Of a stretch of DNA of 64,000 nucleotides, positions 25,901 through 32,868 are shown in pieces. How positions within the stretch are numbered: the stretch's first letter is position 1; every line of letters starts with the position of its first letter. The DNA is from Batillaria attramentaria (taxonomy: Eukaryota > Mollusca > Gastropoda > Batillariidae), in contig JACVVK020000390.1 of the NCBI GenBank assembly GCA_018292915.2, positions 292,501 through 356,500 of the forward strand, in the 5' to 3' direction. The translations under genes were made by a program, and so were the position numbers. The notes under the pieces are model-generated. The model searched no databases. It was not told where the DNA came from and saw nothing but the letters and a program-made list of their open reading frames with translations.

Positions 25901-28900
25901 TACCAAATCAACAATCCTTGCTGGCCTGCCACTTGAACAGCAAGTCACAGCTTCAACAGAGTTTACTGTTTCGGCTGACACCTCGTTACTGCGTAATACC
26001 AAATCAACTATCCTTGCTGGCCTGCCACATGAACAGCAAGTCACAGCTTCAACAGAGTTTACTGTTTCGGCTGACACCTCGTTACTGCGTAATACCAAAT
26101 CAACTATCCTTGCTGGCCTGCCACATGAACAGCAAGTCACAGCTTCAACAGAGTTTACTGTTTCGGCTGACACCTCGTTACTGCGTAATACCAAATCAAC
26201 TATCCTTGCTGGCCTGCCACATGAACAGCAAGTCACAGCTTCAACAGAGTTTACTGTTTCGGCTGACACCTCGTTACTGCGTAATACCAAATCAACTATC
26301 CTTGCTGGCCTGCCACATGAACAGCAAGTCACAGCTTCAACAGAGTTTACTGTTTCGGCTGACACCTCGTTACTGCGTAATACCAAATCAACTATCCTTG
26401 CTGGCCTGCCACATGAACAGCAAGTCACAGCTTCAACAGAGTTTACTGTTTCGGCTGACACCTCGTTACTGCGTAATACCAAATCAACTATCCTTGCTGG
26501 CCTGCCACTTGAACAGCAAGTCACAGCTTCAACAGAGTTTACTGTTTCGGCTGACACCTCGTTACTGCGTAATACCAAATCAACTATCCTTGCTGGCCTG
26601 CCACATGAACAGCAAGTCACAGCTTCAACAGAGTTTACTGTTTCGGCTGACACCTCGTTACTGCGTAATACCAAATCAACTATCCTTGCTGGCCTGCCAC
26701 ATGAACAGCAAGTCACAGCTTCAACAGAGTTTACTGTTTCGGCTGACACCTCGTTACTGCGTAATACCAAATCAACTATCCTTGCTGGCCTGCCACATGA
26801 ACAGCAAGTCACAGCTTCAACAGAGTTTACTGTTTCGGCTGACACCTCGTTACTGCGTAATACCAAATCAACAATCCTTGCTGGCCTGCCACTTGAACAG
26901 CAAGTCACAGCTTCAACAGAGTTTACTGTTTCGGCTGACACCTCGTTACTGCGTAATACCAAATCAACTATCCTTGCTGGCCTGCCACATGAACAGCAAG
27001 TCACAGCTTCAACAGAGTTTACTGTTTCGGCTGACACCTCGTTACTGCGTAATACCAAATCAACTATCCTTGCTGGCCTGCCACATGAACAGCAAGTCAC
27101 AGCTTCAACAGAGTTTACTGTTTCGGCTGACACCTCGTTACTGCGTAATACCAAATCAACTATCCTTGCTGGCCTGCCACATGAACAGCAAGTCACAGCT
27201 TCAACAGAGTTTACTGTTTCGGCTGACACCTCGTTACTGCGTAATACCAAATCAACTATCCTTGCTGGCCTGCCACATGAACAGCAAGTCACAGCTTCAA
27301 CAGAGTTTACTGTTTCGGCTGACACCTCGTTACTGCGTAATACCAAATCAACTATCCTTGCTGGCCTGCCACATGAACAGCAAGTCACAGCTTCAACAGA
27401 GTTTACTGTTTCGGCTGACACCTCGTTACTGCGTAATACCAAATCAACTATCCTTGCTGGCCTGCCACTTGAACAGCAAGTCACAGCTTCAACAGAGTTT
27501 ACTGTTTCGGCTGACACCTCGTTACTGCGTAATACCAAATCAACTATCCTTGCTGGCCTGCCACATGAACAGCAAGTCACAGCTTCAACAGAGTTTACTG
27601 TTTCGGCTGACACCTCGTTACTGCGTAATACCAAATCAACTATCCTTGCTGGCCTGCCACATGAACAGCAAGTCACAGCTTCAACAGAGTTTACTGTTTC
27701 GGCTGACACCTCGTCAACTTTAGCGTTAGAACGCATTTTTTTTCTTCCCCTTTTTGCACTGTATACTCTGAACCCAGATCTTGCTGAATTTATTAGTCTT
27801 ATGCTAAAACAGCCTAGAGGTAGCCCGGAATACTTTCTTCTCAGCACCACCAGGGTTAAAAGTGTGAATGTGGTAACGACAGGAGGAATAATACCTGTCG
27901 ACAATCCATTCTGGTCGCACAACCTTCATCTCCCTCAGGTCTCGTATCTTGCTGTTGGGAAGATTTGTGGCGATGATGTGTGTGACGCGTGTTTTCATCA
28001 GGTACTGTTCATAGCGGCCACCATGTTGCATAATGAGACGCCGTAATTCATCTGAAGAAGGCTCTTTAAAAAAAAATATTAAAAAATTATGTGAAAAGGA
28101 AAAGTCCAACATTTAATATGCATATATATGAAACGATAACAGTTTTTGAAAATATTAACAATACTGCTAACACAAGAATGACAAACAGACGCACACATAG
28201 ATCTACATTCAATTAGGCAGAGTCTCTGATATTACACTTAAAATATAATTTTATTCAAACTGTAGGCGAATCAACGAAAAACAGTATACCAAACCTAAAA
28301 CCTAAAATTTCATAAAGTACACGTGACTGACAAGTTTCACTAACTTGTGTAGCCATTAATGTAGATGGCGACACCATCAAAGATGCGCGATGTGAGGCCG
28401 CTGCCACTGTTAAACTGATCATCCAGTTTCTGCTTCTTTGCAGCCATGTATCCACCCTGGAACAGATTTGAGACCTGTAAGTTACTTTAAATCATGCGAC
28501 ACTCAGTATGTATGCTCGTGCAGCAGCCAATGAACCTAAAATTTTTTTTTTTTTTAAATGAAGGATAGGTATTCGGTGGCGCTGCACCGCGGCGACGCAC
28601 TTCCCCCAGGGGAAGCAGCCTGAATTTCCCAAAAGGGATAATAAAGTAGTAAAAAAAATTTTTTTTTAACCTGGCAGCAAAACACCATTCAACACCCCGA
28701 TGATGATAAGTGCACTACCTGATAGTGCAGCAGCATAAAGCTATCTCAAACTCACTTTTATAAGCAAGTCAAACATCTATAAATGAAACAAACAATGATG
28801 ACTATCATTATGTCTTTTATCCGTCTTCACTCACCCAGTGGGACAGACCAGTTGTAACTACCTCTTATCTTGTTTGTTTGTTTGGGTTGTTGTTACATGT

Positions 28901-31452
28901 AGTTCTCTTTATTTGAATTCAAGGCTTGTTTGTTTGTTTGCTTTGGTTGTTGTAACATGCAGTTCTCTTTATTTTTTTTATTTTTTATTATTTTTTTTTT
29001 TTATGTTGCATGTAGTTTGTTACCTTTCAGTTCAGTGCTCGTGTGATATGTAGTTCGTGTGTGTGTCAAGTGAGTTGATGTTATGAATGTAATTCAATTG
29101 ATTCATGTACCCCTATCGGGGTCAGGAATAAACCAACTTGACTTTGACTTTGACTTCTTATCTGGTCACCATTACATGTGACAGTTATCAGTGTCAACAT
29201 CTCATCACCATAATGTAATTTTAGTATTTAACTCATTTTGTGAATCATGGTTTCTCCAGTTACGTGACCGTAAATGCACCCCCAGACTACCCTTAAATAA
29301 TAGCTGCCACCCGGGGGCAAAAATTTCACCCATCCACGTTCACTGAATTGGATTGGAATTCTTCTTTGTCCCACTACCGTAGTAGGGGAAATGCGGGCTG
29401 CTTCCTCCGGGGGAAGCATGTCGCCATGAACCGGCGCCACCCATTTTTTTTTTTTCCCCCTGCATGCGTGTGTTTGTGATTCCAACCCACCAGCCATTTC
29501 AGCCTACTCGTTTTCGAATGATGGAATTGGGATCTTTATTGTACACATTTGATGGTATGTGCACGCGTGTGTACAAAGGCCGAAACAGGCACCGAAAGCG
29601 AGTCTGCACATGATTTTGACTCGACATAGTGCGGAGAAATCTCACACCAAATTCCTGCCCAGACCGGGGCCAGCAGCACCCCGCCTATACCCAGACAGTC
29701 ACCCATCCAAGTACCAACTAACCGGGCCTGGCGTTGCTTAACTTCGGTGTTCAAGTGAGAACCCGTGTGTCCAACGTGGCACGGGCCGCTCATGGCTGAC
29801 ACCCCCCTGCCTAGCACCCCTCCATGGAGGTAACATGGACATGGCCACTGCACACTGCCACAGTTGTTCTCTGTCAGTGCTTCTGATCATGGGACCATGA
29901 ACAAAGCCAGGTGATTAAGGACGCCGTTCCCTCTCCCACCCCCACCCTTTGACCGGACAGCAGTATGTCAGTCAGATTCACACGTGGAGATTACCAAAAC
30001 TGCACTTGAACCAGCAGACACTGATGTACAGTATGAGACACGTAAAGCTAGTCTAGGGTACGGATCTACGGTCACATCAGATTCACAAGAGACACTGGGT
30101 TTGTGAATAGTGCAAGTGGATACACGTTTGACACTTCTTCTGTTCTGTTCTGAAAATTGAGTTTCACAAACTTTCACACTAACGACAAGGAATTTTCTGC
30201 GATTTGGGGAGATAATTTTGAATGACAGCCTTGGAATTAAAAGACCAGGACTGCATGGCCTTTTCAAGGTGGTCACCTTGACAGGTCTGATTATCTTATA
30301 ACATTAACTTTTTCGCACCGCGTCACATGCGGCCATGTGACATGCTGTCTTCCCCTCTGTCCGCGGCACATCCCGAGCTGTGCCACTCGCTAGTCTGCGT
30401 TGTACGGGGCACATCGCGCGCTGTGACACGTACTGTAAAAATTCCCCTTCCACACCTCTGCGGTCTAAGAGAGGCAACTCTTGCTATAATTATTCAGTGG
30501 TTATCGACGAGTAAATTTGCTGTTACTGGCCTTTATAGAAAAGGTCTGTTATTTTTTCTGGAACGTTTCCTTGACCCACTTGCAGAATGGAATGTGACCG
30601 AGTTTGCAGGAAAACAAAATGGCGGCACCCAGAAAAAAAAAACCATGTGCGCGCGTTTCACTACAATTTAAGAGGTTCTAGCTGAGGGATCGGATGAAGA
30701 GGGGGATCTACCTGTAGAAAGTGAAGATGAAGGAGCGGATGATGCTGATAATAAGGAATGACGTGCTGGATATCGGACCAAATCAAGTCGCACTATTCGA
30801 CTTTGAAACATGGGCCAGCGCTGCTAGATCTAAACAGTGCCGAGTGAACTCGTGAAAAGTGTGTTTTTTTCGAGGATTTTCTTCATCTAACTACAAAATG
30901 TTACCTGGTATACAGTTCTGAATTTTTGCAAACCATTTCCAAGGTAAGGACACAATTTACATTGTTGAAAAGACGATCGCTTCTGTTCTGTAATAACACA
31001 GCTGCATGAAAACAATGTCTGTTTGTGTTTACTTTTCACGTGTTGTTTAGCATGTTCTGGTGTCTCTCTTGTGAAATCAGCACACAGGCGAATATTTTTC
31101 TCTGAAAGAGCTAATGTTGAACTTTCCATCCATACCAAACACTAGGGCATAAAACACTGCCAAAGCGGTGAACAAAAAATCCGAAAACTGCTAAAAATGC
31201 TACGTACGCAACGGATGTGCGGTGAGACTGAGCGCGAGTGCGCTGGGAACAGCCGAGGTTTGAGGCGCGCGTAGCGAAAAAGTTAAGTAACAAACGTACA
31301 AATCCGGCCCATCCTCCATCTCCACCACGACGACGTCCACCCTTGGTGCGTCCTGAACTGCTGGTACCCCCACCACGACCTGCACCACTACCAGATGTTG
31401 ATGAGGTGGGAGTGGACTGACCACGCCCAGCACCTGACATTCTTTTCGACAT
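6854..31452 (-). CDS. REV1: DNA repair protein REV1 (deoxycytidyl transferase), 19 coding exons
   Basis: REV1 is a Y-family polymerase that inserts dCMP opposite damaged bases and scaffolds translesion polymerases in the nucleus. Exons in transcript order (high to low): 31452-31300, 28456-28345, 28063-27895, 24852-24068, 23562-23267, 21747-21623, 20106-19952, 18173-18054, 17065-16845, 15597-15453, 15187-15057, 13996-13816, 12956-12793, 10673-10416, 9902-9669, 9530-9246, 8845-8692, 8191-8089, 6983-6854. All phases agree and total 3921 nt, or 1306 aa (human REV1 is 1251). Visible parts: Gly/Ser/Thr-rich N-terminus, BRCT (about 70-150), catalytic HVDMDCFFVSVG (386-398) and SCDE (556-559), little-finger region KERKSVSAEVNYGIRF, three UBM repeats (920, 1006, 1084), and a C-terminal interaction domain (1206-1306). 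The exon at 9902-9669 uses a GC donor. Introns are loaded with transposons. The ATG at 31452 is directly preceded by a splice acceptor (TTTTTACAG), so a non-coding first exon probably lies further upstream. Confidence 0.95.
7435..7604 (-). mobile_element. tRNA-derived SINE, family A (in last REV1 intron)
   Basis: Full-length copy closely similar to that at 1425-1593. Flanked by a 15-bp duplication CAGAGACCTGTAGAG at 7420-7434 and 7605-7619. It lies in sense orientation to REV1. Confidence 0.88.
7770..8081 (-). mobile_element. hAT-like element copy abutting a REV1 splice donor
   Basis: Reading on the minus strand it begins CAGTGTTCCCTGTGATTTG at 8081, only 7 nt inside the intron after the exon ending at 8089. 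It matches the ends of the elements at 42944-44425 and 52786-53789 (shared GGGTCC..GGGACCCTCTCTCC hairpin-like block). The distal end is not clear, so it is probably truncated or diverged. Confidence 0.65.
8499..8549. repeat. 51-bp poly-G tract
   Basis: Uninterrupted G on the plus strand (C on the REV1 sense strand) within an intron. Confidence 0.9.
9246..10673 (-). CDS. REV1: REV1 exons with three tandem UBM repeats
   Basis: Three consecutive exons each begin with a ubiquitin-binding motif with the LP core: VDRKVLQELPPDIRQQIEKE (10673), IDPAVFDELPKDIQDQLKQE (9902) and VDPSVMDALPADLQSELRAA (9530). Vertebrate REV1 has two described UBMs, matching the first and third here; the middle one appears additional. 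All three exons are phase 0 at both ends, so exon duplication would keep the frame. The last exon also carries an (RG)n-like run, SRGRGRGRGRGRGRGRGR. Confidence 0.88.
10811..12540 (+). mobile_element. tRNA-derived SINE, family B, split by a LINE
   Basis: The tRNA-like head (GGTGGTCTAGTGGTTAAGGG box A, GGTTCGAGTCCC box B) starts at 10811. The body resumes at 12255 (CATTTGGGCCGATTGTCGG, CCTCCCCCTCTGCTTTGG) and ends near an ATT-rich tail at 12540. The gap 10920-12240 is an RTE-like LINE insertion. Intact relatives lie at 14143 and 60656. Confidence 0.85.
10920..12240 (+). mobile_element. 5'-truncated RTE-like LINE with open reverse-transcriptase ORF
   Basis: The element-encoded ORF runs from the insertion point to a stop at 12222-12224 and covers most of the RT plus the C-terminal region. 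Motifs visible: NWRGIMLLSIPGKV, EEQAGFRNDRSCTDHI, FVDFQKAFDSVDR, TGVRQGCILSP, DLDFADDIALL, YLGSVVSKDGGTDEDI and WGWIGHTLRK. The apurinic endonuclease is missing through 5' truncation. It is flanked by a 14-bp duplication TATGTGGCACCATT (10906-10919, 12241-12254), and the 3' end is TAAACTAACTAAAC. The catalytic FADD is intact and no stops were acquired, so it is young, but it cannot retrotranspose alone. It is antisense to REV1. Confidence 0.9.
13090..13275 (+). mobile_element. LINE 3'-end fragment (RT C-terminus)
   Basis: Encodes FSGPAVWNSLPPYLK, the WNSLP motif typical of the C-terminus of jockey/L2/Rex-like LINE polymerases, followed by a stop, AATAAAATAAAG and T/GTTC-rich tail. Only the extreme 3' end is present. 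Confidence 0.65.
13601..13697. repeat. 97-nt near-perfect hairpin
   Basis: A 24-bp perfect inverted repeat (arms 13601-13624 and 13674-13697, beginning AGGAGCCACTTCAAGCCACT) encloses 49 nt containing a nested GGGCC..GGCCC stem. Size and shape resemble a pre-miRNA or a foldback MITE. It lies in a REV1 intron. Confidence 0.8.
14143..14515 (+). mobile_element. tRNA-derived SINE, family B
   Basis: Near full-length copy with the box A-like GGTGGTCTAGTGGTTAAGAG, diverged box B (GGTTTGAGTCC), and the conserved body ending in GGATAAAGAAACTACACAAT. It sits in a REV1 intron, antisense, and is followed by CT and T-rich tracts to 14945. Confidence 0.8.
15695..15779. mobile_element. 85-bp TTAA-flanked MITE, family T1
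   Basis: Flanked by TTAA at 15691-15694 and 15780-15783, with ends CCCTGGCCTCGCTGAAT / TCAGCACCACAAGGG and an internal GGAATATTCC. It is part of a four-copy family in this window (also 21269, 27772 and 49252). The TTAA target suggests piggyBac-type mobilisation. Confidence 0.8.
16155..16580. repeat. LINE/SINE 3'-tail-like repeats
   Basis: An ATA-rich run then TTTTTATAGCACCTAATCTCC / GGTGCTCCAGGCGCTTCACA, a block shared in weaker form at about 770 and 52090. It ends in CACAATAAAGTCGTTTGAATTGAATTGAA, a retroelement-type tail also near 32600. No coding content seen. Confidence 0.5.
16640..16672. repeat. Poly-C tract
   Basis: About 33 consecutive C, followed by CACACA, in a REV1 intron. Confidence 0.85.
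17116..17455 (+). mobile_element. Possible tRNA-derived SINE, family C
   Basis: Head GCGGTGGTCTAATAGGCAGCGC resembles box A; body includes TTGGGTGACGCTGCACCACA and GGGAGAAGCAGCCTGAACTT; tail is (CAA)n. A second fragment of the body lies at 28555-28650. The tRNA relation of the head is weak. Confidence 0.45.
17460..18041 (+). mobile_element. hAT-like element copy ending next to a REV1 splice donor
   Basis: It shares blocks with the element at 42944-44425 (ATTGGACAAAAAGTGTC; GTGTCCCCTGTGACACGCTG; CACACCAGTGCATAATGCTG). Its end at 18041 lies 12 nt inside the intron that starts after the exon at 18054. It contains CA repeats and a TTCAATTCAATTCAAT tail from a nested retroelement. Confidence 0.6.
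18412..18801. mobile_element. MITE with TIR CAGGCTGGGGAA
   Basis: A 390-bp element with termini CAGGCTGGGGAATT / AGTTCCCCAGCCTG and a 6-bp duplication ATCACG (18406-18411 and 18802-18807). The interior has repeated GGCTGAAA motifs and poly-C/poly-T. A second copy, inverted relative to this one, is at 56081-56422. Confidence 0.85.
19207..19266. repeat. Poly-C tract with rare G
   Basis: About 60 bp almost entirely C in a REV1 intron. Confidence 0.9.
19337..19837 (-). mobile_element. tRNA-derived SINE, family D
   Basis: The complement of 19742-19834 reads as a tRNA-like head (GTAGTGTAGTGGTTAGCAC box A, GGGTTCGAGTCCC box B). The element ends in poly-T at its left side, i.e. a poly-A tail. A 14-bp duplication CCTACCCTGAACTT flanks it (19323-19336, 19838-19851). 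It is sense to REV1. Confidence 0.85.
19952..24852 (-). CDS. REV1: REV1 catalytic-core exons (finger/palm)
   Basis: The 785-nt exon 24852-24068 has an acidic Ser-rich linker, FYSHSRLHHISTWGAEFRAY and the first catalytic motif MHVDMDCFFVSVG. Exon 23562-23267 begins GKPVAVTHSRG and ends with SCSYEARQ. Exon 21747-21623 encodes AGVKNGMFMGRARELCPDL. Exon 20106-19952 carries the second catalytic motif SCDEMLVD (Asp558, Glu559). All metal-binding acidic residues expected for a Y-family polymerase are present. Confidence 0.93.
20297..20580 (-). mobile_element. LINE 3'-end fragment (RT C-terminus)
   Basis: Encodes YLSELIPSCTPSRTVRSSS, then SFKCSAPALWNALPPYLK and FFRSHLKTHLF before a stop: the C-terminal signature of a jockey/L2/Rex-like LINE. 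A close but degraded copy is at 54775-54940. It is strongly 5'-truncated. Confidence 0.8.
20807..21264. mobile_element. 458-bp TTAA-flanked MITE with internal subrepeats
   Basis: TTAA at 20803-20806 and 21265-21268; termini CCTTCCGGCTACGTCG and CGACGTCGTCCGAAGG are imperfect inverted repeats. The interior has four roughly 60-bp repeats containing CCTAGTCCTACATCGTGGGA and ATTACCCATGGTTTTT. No ORF of note. Confidence 0.8.
21269..21350. mobile_element. 82-bp TTAA-flanked MITE, family T1
   Basis: It shares the TTAA at 21265-21268 with the preceding MITE and has its own TTAA at 21351-21354. Ends CCCTGGGAGTGCTGAG / CAGCAAGACAAGGG. Confidence 0.8.
22058..22353. mobile_element. 296-bp TTAA-flanked MITE with palindromes, family T2
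   Basis: TTAA at 22054-22057 and 22354-22357; termini CCCTTTCAGCCC / GGGCTGAATGAG. Near its right end are two palindromes, one the 20-bp CGCAGGTACATGTACCTGCG. A second, inverted copy is at 50174-50470. Confidence 0.88.
25085..25330 (+). mobile_element. LINE 3'-end fragment
   Basis: Reads LWNTLPKTM, a stop, then DSVPTFKTVVKTHLF: the RT C-terminal signature with a disabling stop. Antisense to REV1. Confidence 0.55.
25408..27715. repeat. 96-bp tandem array, about 24 copies
   Basis: Nearly identical 96-bp units (containing GTTACTGCGTAATACCAAAT and CAGCTTCAACAGAGTTTACT) repeat from 25408 to 27715 in the REV1 intron between exons 3 and 4. Variants CACATGAAC/CACTTGAAC and CAACTATCC/CAACAATCC mark units. 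Because 96 is a multiple of 3 and several frames of the unit lack stops, both strands show very long ORFs (761 aa plus, 838 aa minus). These need not be genes. The unit is not one I recognise. Confidence 0.95.
27772..27855. mobile_element. T1-family MITE, left TTAA mutated
   Basis: Right flank TTAA at 27856-27859; the left flank reads TGAA. Internal blocks CTTGCTGAATTTATTAG and GGTAGCCCGGAATAC match the family. It lies about 40 bp downstream of the REV1 exon ending at 27895. Confidence 0.7.
27895..28456 (-). CDS. REV1: REV1 BRCT-domain exons
   Basis: Exon 28456-28345 ends with DGVAIYINGYT; exon 28063-27895 carries SSDELRRLIMQHGGRY, THIIATNLPNSKI and VVRPEWIVD, the BRCT core with the hallmark Trp. 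The BRCT continues into SIKAGRLLSYAPYKLY at the start of the next exon (24852). The roughly 3-kb intron between holds the 96-bp tandem array. Confidence 0.95.
28555..28650 (+). mobile_element. SINE family C fragment
   Basis: Contains GGATAGGTATTCGGTGGCGC and GGGGAAGCAGCCTGAATTTC, matching the body at 17320-17400. Confidence 0.5.
29520..29800 (-). mobile_element. 5S rRNA-derived SINE (SINE3-like)
   Basis: The complement of about 29668-29790 is strongly 5S-rRNA-like: ACCGAAGTTAAGCAACG, GGCCCGGTTAGT and ACTTGGATGGGTGAC are the internal promoter/loop blocks of 5S. It is followed by a non-5S tail (GAGTCAAAATCATGTGCAGA ... AATAAAGATCCCAATTCC). A 5S head joined to a repeat tail is the SINE3 pattern. 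A tail-only relative is at 44500-44620. Not a functional 5S gene because the head is diverged and fused to the tail. Confidence 0.8.
30308..31282. mobile_element. 975-bp piggyBac-like non-autonomous element
   Basis: TTAA at 30304-30307 and 31283-31286 with termini CTTTTTCGC / GCGAAAAAG. It contains a short acidic reading segment near 30690-30765 (plus strand, SDEEGDLPVESEDEGADDAD), of the kind seen at the N-terminus of piggyBac transposases, but no complete transposase. Its right end lies 13 nt inside REV1 intron 1. Confidence 0.75.
31300..31452 (-). CDS. REV1: REV1 first coding exon (Gly-rich N-terminus)
   Basis: Encodes 51 residues starting MSKRMSGAGRGQSTPTSS and ending GGDGGWAGF, then donor gtacgt. 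The Gly-Trp-rich end joins GGYMAAKKQKL of the next exon, matching the conserved WGGYMAAK region of animal REV1. The N-terminal tail is longer and more low-complexity than in vertebrates. Confidence 0.85.
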
Positions 31453-32868
31453 CTGTAAAAACTGGAAATTGTCTCTATGAAATACGTATACATGTATATA
31501 TTACAACAAAGACATCTCAAGTAATGGATGACGCTGACAGAACTTCATTTGTGGCTAATTTCTGGCGGCAGGATTGTTTTCTTTTGAAATCTCTGGTATC
31601 ATCATAATTCTGTACAATTTTCGGGGTTATACATGAAATTATTTTCACTGCATTTCATCCTGGATTTACGCCGTGAAAACCCCATCTGAACAACGTGGAT
31701 ACGCTGCAAAACACGCGCCAAATAGTCTAGTAGTTGAGTAAAGGACGGCTTTATTTACAATGACTCTCAACCGGAACCTTTTTGGCGGCAACGATCCATT
31801 GATAACATCCAAAACGTGTGCGCACCTTTATATGTTTATACCACGACGGCACAGATGTTTTCACGGACCCATTGGAGCAATTGTTTTCATCCGTCCGTCG
31901 ATAAACAACACAAACGCCGATTCACCAAAACCAAAAGTACCATCTCTACGCCGGAAGTAAACATTCAGAGCATCGTGGATTATGGGTATGTGCTTTTGCT
32001 GGGGTAGACCCAAACACTAAATGAATTCGGCCAAGGTCTATCTCCGCCAAGTTGCAGTGTTCCGCTCGGCACAGCACAACCCGTCCAATCAAAGCGGGAT
32101 TTATGAGCAAACAAAACTGGAAAATAATACATCAGAATACATACTTTTCTTTCTCACTTTCTCATCCCTCTGTTGGTGTGTAGGACTGACTGTGTCAAAC
32201 ATCAGCAAGTTGAGAACTATTGTCTCTCGATCAGGGATCGAGTCTGCAGGATGGAAAGTTAGAGGGCTTCAATTCCTCTACGTAACGAACAACGACCAAT
32301 GAAATAAAGCCCTCCAGATCACACGGGACATATCATCAGCCCAGGCAAAGCCGGGTACATCCACTAGTTGTGTCATAATTTATAACTGCTGTCAGCTTTG
32401 TTTGTCACTCAATTCTTATTCATACAGTTTGATAGGTGCTAAGTATTGGTGATGTATTGTGTTCTCACTCAGCATGTTACCCACCAGCTGATGTCAGATT
32501 AGGTTCTTCAAGCCGGGATGGTTAAGCTTTTCAATTTTGTCTTCACTTTACACTATTTTATGCTCTGATAGAACAAAAATTTGTCTGTTAAATGGCACAA
32601 TAAAGTTCTTTGAACTTGAACTTGATAAGGAAGGACAAACATCTTCAGGCCGCCTTTTTTTTTTTTTTTTTTAAGTTTCGCCCAAATTTGGTCGACTTAG
32701 TCTGGCCGAGATCGCCCTTGGGGCAAATTACCTGTGCCTAGGTAACCAAGTCTATCATGACACGTCGCCATATTGTTGTTAATGGCTATCATCGCTGAGT
32801 TGGCAAGGAACTGAAAGCAAAACATCCAATTTTGATCGCCTTGCAGCAAGGCTGTCCATTGCAACAGG
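31453..32868. promoter_or_regulatory. Divergent intergenic region between REV1 and GOLIM4-like gene
   Basis: The two start codons are 1.4 kb apart on opposite strands, so promoters for both must lie here, or in a 5' UTR exon of REV1 that the splice acceptor next to its ATG implies. An ETS-type core CCGGAAGT occurs at 31951-31958. A retroelement tail (GCACAATAAAGTTCTTTGAAC) near 32600 and a poly-T at 32655 are present. No protein gene seen. Confidence 0.45.

Noticed and set aside
25406..27922. 838-aa and 761-aa repetitive ORFs on opposite strands
   Set aside because: Products of a 96-bp tandem repeat whose period is a multiple of 3; the minus ORF is not in the REV1 frame of the adjoining exon and there is no independent evidence of a gene.
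29668..29790. A functional 5S rRNA gene
   Set aside because: Diverged head, fused to a repeat tail, no terminator and no tandem 5S array; better explained as a 5S-derived SINE.
30887..31138. Cys-rich minus ORF (QCKLCPYLGNGLQKF) as a piggyBac C-terminal zinc finger
   Set aside because: Only loosely like the pattern, and its strand disagrees with the acidic N-terminus-like segment on the plus strand; not enough to call.
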